Of a DNA stretch of 64,000 nt, positions 48,601 to 55,127 are shown piece by piece (within the stretch, counting starts at the first letter, position 1; each line of letters starts with the position of its first letter). The notes beneath the pieces are model-generated. The model made no database searches, was not told the origin of the DNA, and saw nothing but the letters and a program-made list of their open reading frames with translations. Source of the stretch: Heliocidaris tuberculata (taxonomy: Eukaryota; Echinodermata; Echinoidea; Camarodonta; Echinometridae); contig CM046848.1 of the NCBI GenBank assembly GCA_025618425.1, forward strand, positions 25,491,616 through 25,555,615, given 5' to 3'. The position numbers and the translations under genes were made by a program.

Positions 48601-48800
48601 CACATGACATATGCGCAAGCACTGCAACAAAAATGAATAGGTGGAACAATAGTGGCAATTCCAATTTTCGCGAAGAAATATGAACAATTTTGTTTTCTGA
48701 ATATCAATTTTTGTTACGGTTATCATATGGTATGAAATCAAGTCCAAATTTCTCAATAACTTACGTAAATGTCTGCAAGTTTCTTCAATTCTGCCGCCAT
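21580..48800 (-). CDS. GLMN: Glomulin (FKBP-associated protein, RBX1-binding inhibitor of cullin-RING ligases), 16 coding exons, 632 aa
   Basis: Coding exons in transcript order: 48765-48800, 45869-45982, 45173-45292, 43673-43772, 42495-42582, 41670-41829, 33689-33732, 33349-33469, 32295-32512, 27626-27710, 26096-26227, 25378-25536, 24010-24116, 23280-23479, 22647-22729 and 21580-21711. Each has AG acceptor and GT donor, and the phases concatenate to 1899 nt without a break. Recognition is from vertebrate glomulin: the protein starts MAAELKK; then residues about 106-120 (KPKEMILGYLEQL), about 425-440 (WKGRYRLLQLLL), and the C-terminal core from residue 496 with VMAALNCLRF, PLHTGINLSMAHY and VMPPSQQM in the expected order. 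The known family folds as HEAT-like helices; the C-terminal half caps the RBX1 RING and blocks E2 recruitment to SCF ligases. An acidic insert (SSEDDDLGEDDPG) lies at about residues 288-300. Length is slightly above the human 594 aa. Exon 5 uses a weaker gtatct donor, chosen because it alone keeps frame. Confidence 0.93.
22016..22430. mobile_element. piggyBac-type MITE, copy 2, reverse orientation (glomulin 3' end region, intron 15)
   Basis: 415 bp between TTAA duplications, with ends CCCTTTC and GAAAGGG. It is the reverse complement of the copy at 35803-36217. It lies between glomulin exons 22647-22729 and 21580-21711. Confidence 0.88.
23040..23345. repeat. Irregular tandem repeat derived from glomulin exon 14 and its donor flank
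   Basis: Short blocks containing GGAGGTTAATAA, an ATCGGTAT or TACCTGTAT core and GTGCCATGGA recur with spacings of about 45 to 140 bases. The array begins inside the real exon (around 23330) and runs into intron 14, so it seems to have grown from coding sequence. Confidence 0.65.
23137..23216 (-). pseudogene. Partial tandem copy of glomulin exon 14 (3' part plus donor)
   Basis: On the minus strand this stretch encodes a near copy of the end of exon 23280-23479 (GINLSMAHDQAKMAA and then EHKARGT) followed by the same gtaagtt donor. The frame is open through the copy. No acceptor or 5' exon part is seen, so it is probably not spliced as an exon. Confidence 0.75.
23548..23900. repeat. Dispersed repeat family A, copy 2 (glomulin intron 13)
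   Basis: Same family as 9080-9450, with more loss in the GC-rich middle (GTGTGTGTGAAC where copy 1 has GTGCGCGCGCGG). Confidence 0.82.
24631..25285 (-). pseudogene. Three decayed partial copies of glomulin exon 12 (3' part plus splice donor)
   Basis: The 3' part of the exon at 25378-25536, with its donor and flanking intron, recurs at 25192-25285, 25004-25099 and, more diverged, 24631-24716. The two younger copies belong to a tandem unit of about 186 bp that includes intron sequence with a GTTTGTTT run. All copies break at about the same exon position (after the segment encoding RLLQ) and lack the 5' exon half and its acceptor. The copy at 25192 has a 1-base deletion relative to the exon, so its frame is shifted. 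They look like non-functional duplication debris inside intron 12, with the donor best preserved. Confidence 0.85.
25769..25870. repeat. 51-bp tandem duplication in glomulin intron 11
   Basis: CATGTTAAAGGAAAATGAAA...CAATTCTGACT(CT)ATCATGATGA occurs twice in a row, almost identical. Confidence 0.85.
26560..27567. mobile_element. Composite element with ACAGGCCTGTGAG ends (glomulin intron 10)
   Basis: ACAGGCCTGTGAGTGGG near 26562 faces CTCACAGGCCTGT near 27563, with GCGGA(AA)-type sequence just inside each. From 26995 the inside contains about 150-bp repeats (CATAAATTAGCATAAATAAT, GAACCTC(A/G)TGAAAGTCTTTC) three times. It ends in GGACGGACG motifs and a hairpin AGCTCATC...CGGGCCGGATGAGCT. This tail is common in dispersed repeats of marine invertebrates. 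Confidence 0.65.
29270..31090. repeat. Higher-order tandem repeat, period about 1.16 kb, inside the TIR element
   Basis: Sub-blocks recur: CTAGTTAACTAGAGCTTC (29640, 30331, 30793), TTAACTGG(T/C)GGTATGAACA (29383, 29850, 30541, 31003) and TTTCATTATCGCAACCAAGG (29490, 29960, 30645). The order repeats with a period of about 1155-1160 bases. Confidence 0.75.
31461..31560. promoter_or_regulatory. GC-rich cluster of promoter-like motifs at the right end of the TIR element
   Basis: CACGTG (31466), CCAAT (31483) and GGGGCGGGGC (about 31509) occur within 55 bases in an otherwise AT-rich element. Promoter activity is only a possibility; no gene follows on either strand within the element. Confidence 0.3.
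33925..34085 (+). pseudogene. LINE reverse-transcriptase C-terminal fragment
   Basis: The + strand reads VPPIQTKTYGERSFAHAAP and VLWNSLS, then a stop and a frame break. The pattern YGeRSFahaAP.lWNsLP is the signature following the RT domain in Jockey/CR1-like LINEs. It is a short dead fragment in glomulin intron 6. Confidence 0.75.
34213..34352. mobile_element. 140-bp palindromic MITE (glomulin intron 6)
   Basis: TATTGACTGGCC...GGGGGATATC faces GATATTCCCC...AGCCAGTCAATA. In the middle, ATATTGCCC and GGGCAATAT pair. Confidence 0.75.
34356..35802. other. Glomulin intron 6, no gene recognised
   Basis: AT-rich with scattered short frames. GTGGTGCCGGTAACA at 35418 recurs at 40422, hinting at a decayed dispersed repeat. 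Confidence 0.4.
35803..36217. mobile_element. piggyBac-type MITE, copy 3 (glomulin intron 6)
   Basis: 415 bp, TTAA at each side, ends CCCTTTCGAGACAATTGACC and GTCCTGAAAGGG. TTAA duplication with CCCTTT-like ends is the piggyBac hallmark. No transposase ORF. Confidence 0.88.
36982..37278. mobile_element. Small insertion in the Helitron-like ORF, rich in CCGGGTT/AACCCGG motifs
   Basis: It starts with GTTGGGCCGGTCAACCCG and ends with CCGGGCCGTTCCGGGTAATT, CAGGCCCCAGGCC. Several CCGGG-type motifs face each other across the element. It separates the Lys/Arg-rich start from the rest of the Helitron-like ORF. Family and target duplication are not resolved. Confidence 0.5.
37520..38690 (+). repeat. 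51-bp coding minisatellite, about 23 units
   Basis: Units of 51 bp (17 codons on the + strand: RQQPVAKEARQRRESAQ), a few shortened by 6 bp in frame, run head to tail. The + frame is open from about 37612 to a stop at 38501, and the flanking Helitron-like sequence is also on +, so + is the likely original sense. Because the unit is a multiple of three and nearly stop-free in several frames, long minus-strand frames also appear; these are artefacts. Confidence 0.92.
39012..39190. mobile_element. Palindromic MITE inserted in the Helitron-like ORF
   Basis: Arms beginning CTATTAATACATG face arms ending CATGTATTAATAG. Inside, TGCGATCC(A/G)GCAACAC and CGTGGTGT...ACACCACG pair as well. It sits between the codons for VDAYS and those for YILSYISKK, which are contiguous in Helitron-type proteins. 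The flanking AT-rich stretch to about 39350, with further GTGCGTTAGT motifs, probably belongs to the same insertion. Confidence 0.65.
40894..40980. repeat. Short tandem duplication, about 50 bp
   Basis: AAATTTGCTTCCT(G/T)GTTC...AGGAATTCCTAAC occurs twice in succession. Confidence 0.8.
41080..41520 (+). other. Unrecognised open frame (about 74 codons) and flank in glomulin intron 6
   Basis: ATG 41293 opens a Lys/Pro/Ser/Thr-rich frame ending at 41517 (MPEIYAEVIVNHGL...SDDELLGFKHQRI). Codons look unlike the surrounding AT-rich intron. Upstream, from ATG 41090, a Lys/Asn/Gln-rich frame has stops. It may be a fragment of a retroelement ORF1 or of a captured gene. No function assigned. Confidence 0.3.
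44243..44363. mobile_element. Short MITE family B, copy 2
   Basis: Same interior as 17700-17852, ending GAGACTTGATGAAACGCCCC. The left end is eroded. A hAT element is inserted immediately after it. Confidence 0.7.
44372..45062. mobile_element. hAT-type MITE family C, copy 1, 8-bp duplication CCCCCCTG
   Basis: Ends are CATAGGCGCCGGAAG and CTTCCGGCGCGCCTG. The 8-mer CCCCCCTG lies at 44364-44371 and 45063-45070. The inside has long G and C runs and three copies of a GCTTGT(C/T)(A/G)GAGAATTTT motif. It lies in glomulin intron 3. Confidence 0.88.
45393..45485. repeat. Degenerate (CAT)n microsatellite
   Basis: CAT/CAT-like triplets run almost without break, just upstream of the glomulin exon 3 acceptor (exon 45173-45292, transcribed leftward). 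Confidence 0.92.
46690..47575. mobile_element. 880-bp fold-back element in glomulin intron 1
   Basis: The left arm 46695-47125 is complementary to the right arm 47165-47575. Matching blocks are GGCTCTTTGAAGAGTAAAA, AAACCCCATTTTTTAA(C), CACCGAAAAAGCCTT and TAATTTCTGGGA. The centre is near 47145. Short reading frames in the arms mirror each other and are not genes. Confidence 0.88.
47576..48764. other. Glomulin intron 1, proximal part, no gene recognised
   Basis: Mostly unique sequence. The GC-rich stretch at 48475-48600 near exon 1 may contain intronic control elements, but I cannot define any. Confidence 0.4.
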
Positions 48801-48913
48801 TCTGTCCAAGCAGGGTGCGATCGGTCGTGCGCATGCTCGAGTGTAGGAAAAAAAAGGGAAATCCCCTTATTGACTATGTACTAAGTACCCCCCCACCCAC
48901 CCAGTGCTAGTGG

Positions 48914-48928
48914 CATAGGCGCCGGAAG

Positions 48929-48962
<34 letters not shown>

Positions 48963-49386
48963 AGTCGCCCCCCCAAATGAAAAAGTGGGGGGGCAAAATG
49001 CATTTTCGCCCCCCCCCCAAAAAAAAAAAAAAAAAAAAGGGAGAGGAAGAAGAAGAAGAAGAAAAAGAAGAAGAGTTGGAATGAAAATATTGTATATAAC
49101 TTAGAAAAGTGGTTATTTTTTGCTCGCTCGCTTCGCTCGCTCGCAAAATAAAAGATTATATGTGTGATTTACGCCAGTGCTCATAACCAGCTCTGTTGCT
49201 TCGCTATCTCGCTTTCGAGTTTCTTCGAAAATTTTTACGCGTCTTGTCCCCCCCCCCAAAAAAAAAATTCGGCGTACACCTCTGGTCACCTCCGAAAATT
49301 TTTGACATGAGCCCCCTCCCCCTCCAAAATAGTGAGCCCCCTGGGTTGTTTGTCCCCCCAATCCAGAATTGCTTCCGGCGCGCCTG
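48914..49386. mobile_element. hAT-type MITE family C, copy 2, 8-bp duplication GCTAGTGG
   Basis: Same ends as 44372-45062. Perfect 8-bp duplications are at 48906-48913 and 49387-49394. It has an uninterrupted run of about 31 G near the left end. It inserted about 110 bp upstream of the glomulin start codon, so it may affect that promoter. Confidence 0.92.
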
Positions 49387-49393
49387 GCTAGTG

Positions 49394-49446
49394 GCGTATA
49401 TACCACAGAACTCGTAAAGACGTCTTTAGGAGTTCTGTGGTATACA
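49394..49446. repeat. Near-perfect palindrome, arms about 22 bp, no loop
   Basis: TATACCACAGAACTCGTAAA followed directly by its complement with one mismatch. It begins at the right target duplication of the adjacent hAT element. Confidence 0.85.
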
Positions 49447-49694
49447 CGGGAGACAGAGGGGGCACGTGCCCCGGGCGGCACTTGAAGGGGCGCAAAAAAC
49501 GCAAAAGAGAGAAAGAGCCCCAATACGCCGGGGGGGGGGGGAGGGCACTCAGATTTTATTTATTTTTTATTTTTTTCCAGACGGGGTTATGCCGCAGCCG
49601 TAGTATAAGGAACGGACTAGAAGCGAAAAACACAGGGTCTTTGGAACGGTGGATCCATACCCAGCTGTGCGAAAAAAACATGTACATGCATATA

Positions 49695-50828
49695 TAGTGC
49701 GTCCCCCAAAAAAGTTAACAGTTGGAAAAAGTCTCCCCAAATTAATATTTCAGAATATTTTCCATAAATTTTCATTCCTGTCCATAGCTTAGGGTCTCTC
49801 CTATGCAATAACACCAAAAAAATCTGACTTGTTATTAAGCTTGAGTGATCAAAAACCACTTTTGTGAAAAGGTGCAAAATTCAGACTTGACAAGAATTGG
49901 TATTTGTCCTGGATTGTAAGAACGACGTTAAGAACCGTTTAAAACTGACAGCTGAACAAAGTCTCCCCTTTTAAATATTCCAAAATATTTTCAGGAAAAC
50001 CACTTTTGTGAAAAGGTGCAAAATTCAGACTTGACAAGAATTGGTATTTGTCCTGGATTGTATGAACGAAGTTAAGAACCGTTTAAAACTGACAGCTGAA
50101 CAAAGTCTCCCCTTTTAAATATTCCAAAATATTTTCAGGAAATGTTCATACCTGTGGAAAGCTTAGGGTCTCTTCTATCATATGACACCAAAATATCTCA
50201 CAATATTTTACGCTTGAGTGAGCAAAAGCCAATTTTTGTGAAAGAATGCAAAATCCATACTTCACAAATGTTTACCTTCTGGCTGGTGTCAGCAAAGTTA
50301 AGAGTCATGAAAAGGCTTTAAAATGTTATATTCTGATCATTAAATTACAATTTATGAAAGAACAGACTTTGTTCACTGTATGTCCTGATATATCCCATAG
50401 AAATTTATGGTTGAGTGAGCAAGCCAGGTGAAATTAAAAGACTCACCAATAGTAACAAAGTAGTTAATTGCTCACTGAAGCATAGAATATTGATGGGATG
50501 TGTAAAGAAATACATAGAACAAAGCCTGTTCTTTCATATTTTTTTTTTTTTTTTTTTTTTTTTGAACCAGAATATGGAAATTTCTAAGCCTTTTTATGAC
50601 TCGGCTTGGCTGATACCAGCCAGAGTCAATATCAGTTCTTGTCAAGTCTGGATTTTGTATCCTTTCACAAAACTGGCTTTTGCTCACTCAGGCATAGAAT
50701 ATTGGTTGATATTTTGGTGTCATTTGATAGAAGAGACCCAAAGCTATCCAAAATTTCCCTAGAATAGTTTGAAATATTTATTTGGGTAGACTTTTTCCAA
50801 CTGTTAATTTTTTTTCTGGGACGCACTG
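49695..50828. mobile_element. Tc1/mariner-like MITE with AGTGCGTCCC ends, TA target
   Basis: TAGTGCGTCCC and TTAACAGTTGGAAAAAGTC at the left face GACTTTTTCCAACTGTTAA and GGGACGCACTGTA at the right. Complementarity continues inward (AGCTTAGGGTCTCT). TA flanks both sides. No transposase ORF. A tandem duplication of about 143 bp lies at 49853-50140. Confidence 0.78.
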
Positions 50829-52194
50829 TAGTAGAGTTACCTACGCACTATGTAACTCTGGCATATAGGCAAATGCGCACCCAAGTGAATGGACGTAGGT
50901 ACGCGAAAGCAAGGGAACGGGGCGCGCCGGGGAAACGGAGAGAGACGAGCGCTTTTGATCCGATCGGGTATCTTGAGAACGCATTAGAAGGATGAGAACG
51001 GCAGTTTATGGAAATTCGGGTATCTTGAGAACGGCAATCGGCCGTTGAAAAAGGGGGTCGTCAAAGCGGAACATACCCGTCTGTCCAATTTATTGAGTGC
51101 CCCCCCCCTCCCCGGGCCCAATACAGGGTAAATATGGTAAAGCTGCGGGGAAAAGTGTTTTTGCCAAAATTTTCTAATGCTCGGAAGCTTTGCTCCCTAG
51201 CATAATTATGTTTTCTTCTTATGTTTTTCGTAATTTTGCACCCGCATTTTAGGATATGGTGCATAAGTAGCGTTTTAATGGGTTCAAAATTCGCACTATA
51301 TGCTTTGCTCGCTAGCGATATATTGCATTTAAAAAAAAGATAAGAATCGCGTTAAATTTTGCGCCCCTATAACATGATATAATAACATTTTCAAAGGTCC
51401 AACTTTTTTTATTTAAAAGTCCCAATTTTCCATTGCCTTGCAAGATAGCTCGAATAATTTCTTCGGGTATTTCTTTGATTTTGCGGCACAAATATAGGAA
51501 GAAGTGAAGGGAACAGGATTTTGTTAATGCTGGAAATTTCAAAAATTACTCTAAAGTTAGGATGCTATGCTTCATTTTTTCACAGGGTAACATGAATTAG
51601 AAATGCATTTCCGAGGGATAGCTTTGCACAAAAAATTACCGCTCAGTCGCTTTGCTCCCTCGCTTGTAGTTAGGCCTATTTATGAATCTTTGGCTGCCAA
51701 TCCCTGTGTACGAGGATCAAAATCATTTTTGCGTAATGTCATAATTTCCTGAATTAAACAGGGAAAATGGGAAGGCTCGATCTGGGCCTGTTGAACTTTG
51801 CAAACACCTTGTTAGGCTTACCAAACCTTATATTTCTTTCTGTCGATTTTTTTAAAGAGAGAGAGAGAGGGGGGGGGGGGGGGGGGAGAGAAAGAGAGGA
51901 AGAAAGAAAGAAAAATAATGAATGCATCGTTAAGAACCCATCCTCAAACAAGAAGATTAAATTATGAATTTGTTATTTGTATTCGATGCTCTTCGCAGTT
52001 ATATAGGCACCCAAGTACTACTAGACTTTTGACCCGGGACTTTTGATGAAAAAGCTCTAAACGAATAATTTAAAACTACATTCATTAGCTCTTTTAAGGT
52101 TTTGGGATAATCCATATTGTTACCAATTGAATAAGAAATGCTAACCGCCTGTCCCAAAATCTTACAGGGTAATTAATCACCACCACTTAGTAAT
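50829..52194. other. Intergenic, no gene recognised
   Basis: Includes two GGTATCTTGAGAACG blocks (50968, 51019) and a (GA)n plus G-run at 51857-51890. Repeated GCTCCCTAGC/GCTCGCTAGCG-like motifs resemble diffuse repeat DNA. Confidence 0.4.
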
Positions 52195-52422
52195 GTATAG
52201 TACATTAGAGCGATGATATTCGAACGAACTGACAGATAACCGAGTACTAAATTAGGCCTATATTGTGCCAAATACTTTATATTTGATTATTTGGGGCAAC
52301 GCTCAATCTCATGCAATCTCTAGTGACTTGCAGTTTGCTTTCATGTTGTCTTTAGTACAATGTATTTTCAATATCTCATATCAAATCTGCTGATGTACCG
52401 ATGAAGAGATGATTACATTCCG
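52195..52422 (-). repeat. Inverted copy of the sequence upstream of the GPCR
   Basis: Read on the minus strand, these about 225 bases match 54874-55095, the sequence ending about 35 bases before the GPCR start codon. Diagnostic blocks include TGATGTACCGATGAAGAGAT and GGCAACGCTCAATCTCATG. No receptor coding sequence follows on the far side of this copy. Confidence 0.85.
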
Positions 52423-52960
52423 GGGGGGGGGGGGCACTCAGTATATAGTGTGCGGTGGGTATGTGCCGCCCAGAAGACCCCCATTTTTACACTCAAATTT
52501 CTGTTCCAAAATATAAAAATTTTTCTTGTTGAAAAAAAGAAGAGAGAAAACCTTTTTTTTTTTTTTCATTCCGTCGTTCAGGCCGTTCTGGCCCGCCCCG
52601 GCCCGTTTCGAAGAATATCATTTTTGGTGAAAAGAGGTAGCGACAATTTTTTTTTTTCTCGCCAGCCTTTAAAAATTTGCTCAGTGGGGGGGGGGGGGGG
52701 GGTTCATATGTTTTCCTCCATAATTCCCTGACAAGCAAAAAGAAAAAAAAAGTTTCAAGTTTCAGTTCGAAAAGGTAGATCCGTAGTTTTTTCGTCTCAC
52801 CAGCCCTGAAAAAGTCGCTCCGTGGGGGGGGGGGGGCGTTTCAGATTTTATGGGGATCCAGAATTCTCTGACTAGCAAAAAAAAAGTCTAAAAAGGGGGA
52901 TTTTTTCTGTCAAAAGTTGTCAGGGGGGGGCACTCTGCCCCCCTGCCCCCCCCCCTTGGA
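52420..52960. mobile_element. Cluster of poly-G/poly-C MITE fragments
   Basis: GGGGGGCACTCAGTATATAG starts the block, followed by three G-runs (52686, 52825, 52923) with CCTGACAAGCAAAAAG and CTCTGACTAGCAAAAA, the complement of the GCTTGTCAGAG motif seen in the hAT MITEs. Ends not resolved. Confidence 0.55.
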
Positions 52961-52968
52961 TACGATAG

Positions 52969-53063
52969 TGGTCATAATACAAGTTCGCCGACATCCCACT
53001 GAAACGCGTGTATCAAAATTAACATGCGTTTCAGTGGGATGTCGGCGAACTTGTACTTATGAC
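52969..53063. repeat. Long hairpin, arms about 40 bp
   Basis: AAGTTCGCCGACATCCCACT plus GAAACGC pairs perfectly with its complement; pairing continues outward through GTCATAATAC/GTACTTATGAC with one slip. The loop is about 10 AT-rich bases. Confidence 0.88.
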
Positions 53064-53284
53064 GGTTTGATGAAACGATGCCCAGTTCCGTATAGCATCA
53101 TTATGTATATTATAATCCAGACTATGCAGTTCCAAAGAGCCCCCTTTTCAAAAAATGTTAGTAGTTCCGAAGACCATCCGTTTCATGATACGCTCGTTCC
53201 GAACCCCCCCCCCCCCTTTTTTTATCTTGCTGGCGGCAAATACCCACCACTTTTGGTTCGAGAGCCCCCCCCCCCCCCCAGGGG

Positions 53285-53680
53285 CGTCGCTAGAACATTT
53301 TGAATAGGGGGGGGGGGTGTGACACCCAAAATTGCCGACAAATCTTTAGGTTGTGATACCCAAATTTGCCGACAAAAATGCTACACCCTAATCCCTCTCC
53401 CCCACAAATAATAATAAAAGAAAATCGCAGACGTAGAGATTTTGATCATACGGGCCCATTTTCGCAAGGAGGAGGCTGACGCCTTTTGCCCGAATATCAA
53501 CTTTTCAATTTCTAAATTTTTGCGATCGAGCGAAGCGAGCGAGCAATTTTTTTTAAACTTTTCGTAGTGGAAATGTACAGAGGGTTACATACAGAAGTTA
53601 TTTTAAATGATTACCTGGGAACCTCGCTGCCCAAATATGTGGATATTCTGGCAACCCGCTGCCCGAATATGAAGTGGTGG
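53285..53680. repeat. Dispersed repeat with TTGCCGACA motifs, copy 1
   Basis: GCGTCGCTAGAACATTTTGA, a G-run, then AATTGCCGACAAA motifs. Similar to 63075-63350. The GPCR pseudogene begins at its right edge. Confidence 0.6.
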
Positions 53681-54187
53681 TGTGTGTTGTAGCGGATCGA
53701 CCGTAGTCGCCATCGCCTTCGTTCGCTGGTACATCATCACAAAATCCGTTCGCGGTCACCAGGGCCTCCACACTCCGAAGAAAATCGCCATAGTGGTGAC
53801 GACCATCTGGATGGAGTCAGTCTCATTTATGGTCGTGCCCCCTGTACTAGTTGTCGGGACTCTAGGGTATTCTGAATACTACGGCCTGTGCTCTTTAACA
53901 GATACATTTCGCCATGTTTTCCGACACAACAGGCAGATTCGAAACAATCTTGCCTTTGTCGAAGACCTTAGATCAAAGATAACACAGGACCATCAGAGCA
54001 TGGCTTTGTCCTTACCTCAAGATCCTCGTCCACCAAAGATCAATGTCTTCAACAAAATGGAGGTTGAAATCACCAAGAATTATCTTCATCGTAGTATGAA
54101 TGCTCTTTCTCTGTTTCCTAGCAATCAGCGTCAATTTAATCATCCCTGGTTTTGACGTATTCACTCTTTATAGCACCATGATAATCG
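53678..54187 (+). pseudogene. Truncated copy of the GPCR at 55128, missing TM1-2, TM5 and TM7
   Basis: The sequence matches 55465-56050 closely; by eye I count about a dozen substitutions. It starts abruptly at the TM3 segment (CCSGSTVVAIAFVRW) with no TM1-2. An in-frame deletion of 87 bases removes residues 189-217 of the intact gene (all of TM5), joining SLTDT directly to FRHVF. One extra base after the ITKN codons (about 54078) shifts the frame, so translation ends at 54153-54155. Similarity stops near 54187, before TM7. It cannot make a receptor, and the high similarity suggests a recent event. Confidence 0.92.
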
Positions 54188-54671
54188 AGCTGAGACTTGT
54201 GTTCAAGAATTTCAAAGCAAAAATGCCTAAGAATTCGATTGGGTTATAGACAAAATAAGAAGCATGGAACAAGCTGTCGTACAAACATGCAGACTTTTCT
54301 TCTTTTTTTTTTCTTTCTTTCTTTTTTTTTGTAATCGGTGAAAGTATACGGTAGTCTTGTTTTACCTTCCGAGGGAAAGAGTTCAATCTATTACGACACG
54401 AACCTCTTAATAATAACATTGGGAGCGTTAACGAGATGCTAAAAGTCACATGCAGTGATATCATTTCGATGGGTGATCATCTCGTCATTATCGTGATCTT
54501 TCATTGCCCAACAACTAGGTATAGTACGCAATTATGTTGAAATTCGTCCCTGAATGTTTGACTGACGTTCCATTTCCTGGTAATCATTACAAAAATGACT
54601 ACCAAAAACCGTTTTAAACTACTTATTTGGTTTGAGCTGACTTTCAAGACTGACAGCTATTGAAAATTTTA

Positions 54672-54840
54672 ATCGAAGTCATAATAATAATTATAATAAT
54701 AATAATAATAATAATAATAGTGGGTTCTTGTATAGCGCACATGTCTGTCAAACTTGACACTCTTGGCGCTCCACAATTATTACCCTGGCTTTAGCATGGC
54801 TGCACTTACGGCGCTCAATCACGCATAGGATTGAAAATGT
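54672..54840. repeat. (ATA)n microsatellite with LINE/SINE-like tail
   Basis: AATAATAATA repeats (54677-54720) adjoin GTATAGCGCACATGTCTGTC, CTTGGCGCTC and ATGGCTGCACTTACGGCGCT. This looks like the 3' end of a retroelement with a microsatellite tail. Family uncertain. Confidence 0.5.
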
Positions 54841-54873
54841 TATTGATAAACCAAAGAAAAGGTTCAACTTAGC

Positions 54874-55095
54874 TGAATGTAATCATCTCTTCATCGGTAC
54901 ATCAGTAGATTTGATATGTGATATTGAAAATACATTGTACTAGAGACAACATGAAAGCAAACTGCAAGTCACTTGAGACTGAGATTGAGCGTTGCCCCAA
55001 ATAATCAAATATAAGGTATTTAGCACAATATAGGCATAGTAGTATTCGGTTATCTGTCAGTGCGTTCGAATAATATCATCGCTCTAAGGTACTAT
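54874..55095 (+). promoter_or_regulatory. GPCR 5' flank, duplicated in inverse orientation at 52195-52422
   Basis: This stretch lies immediately before the intronless GPCR, so it is expected to contain its core promoter or 5' UTR. That role is inferred from position only; I see no strong TATA box. Its inverted partner lies 2.5 kb upstream on the other side of the pseudogene copy. Confidence 0.5.
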
Positions 55096-55127
55096 GCTCG
55101 ATTTCGATTAGGCCTTCAAGCTTAACG

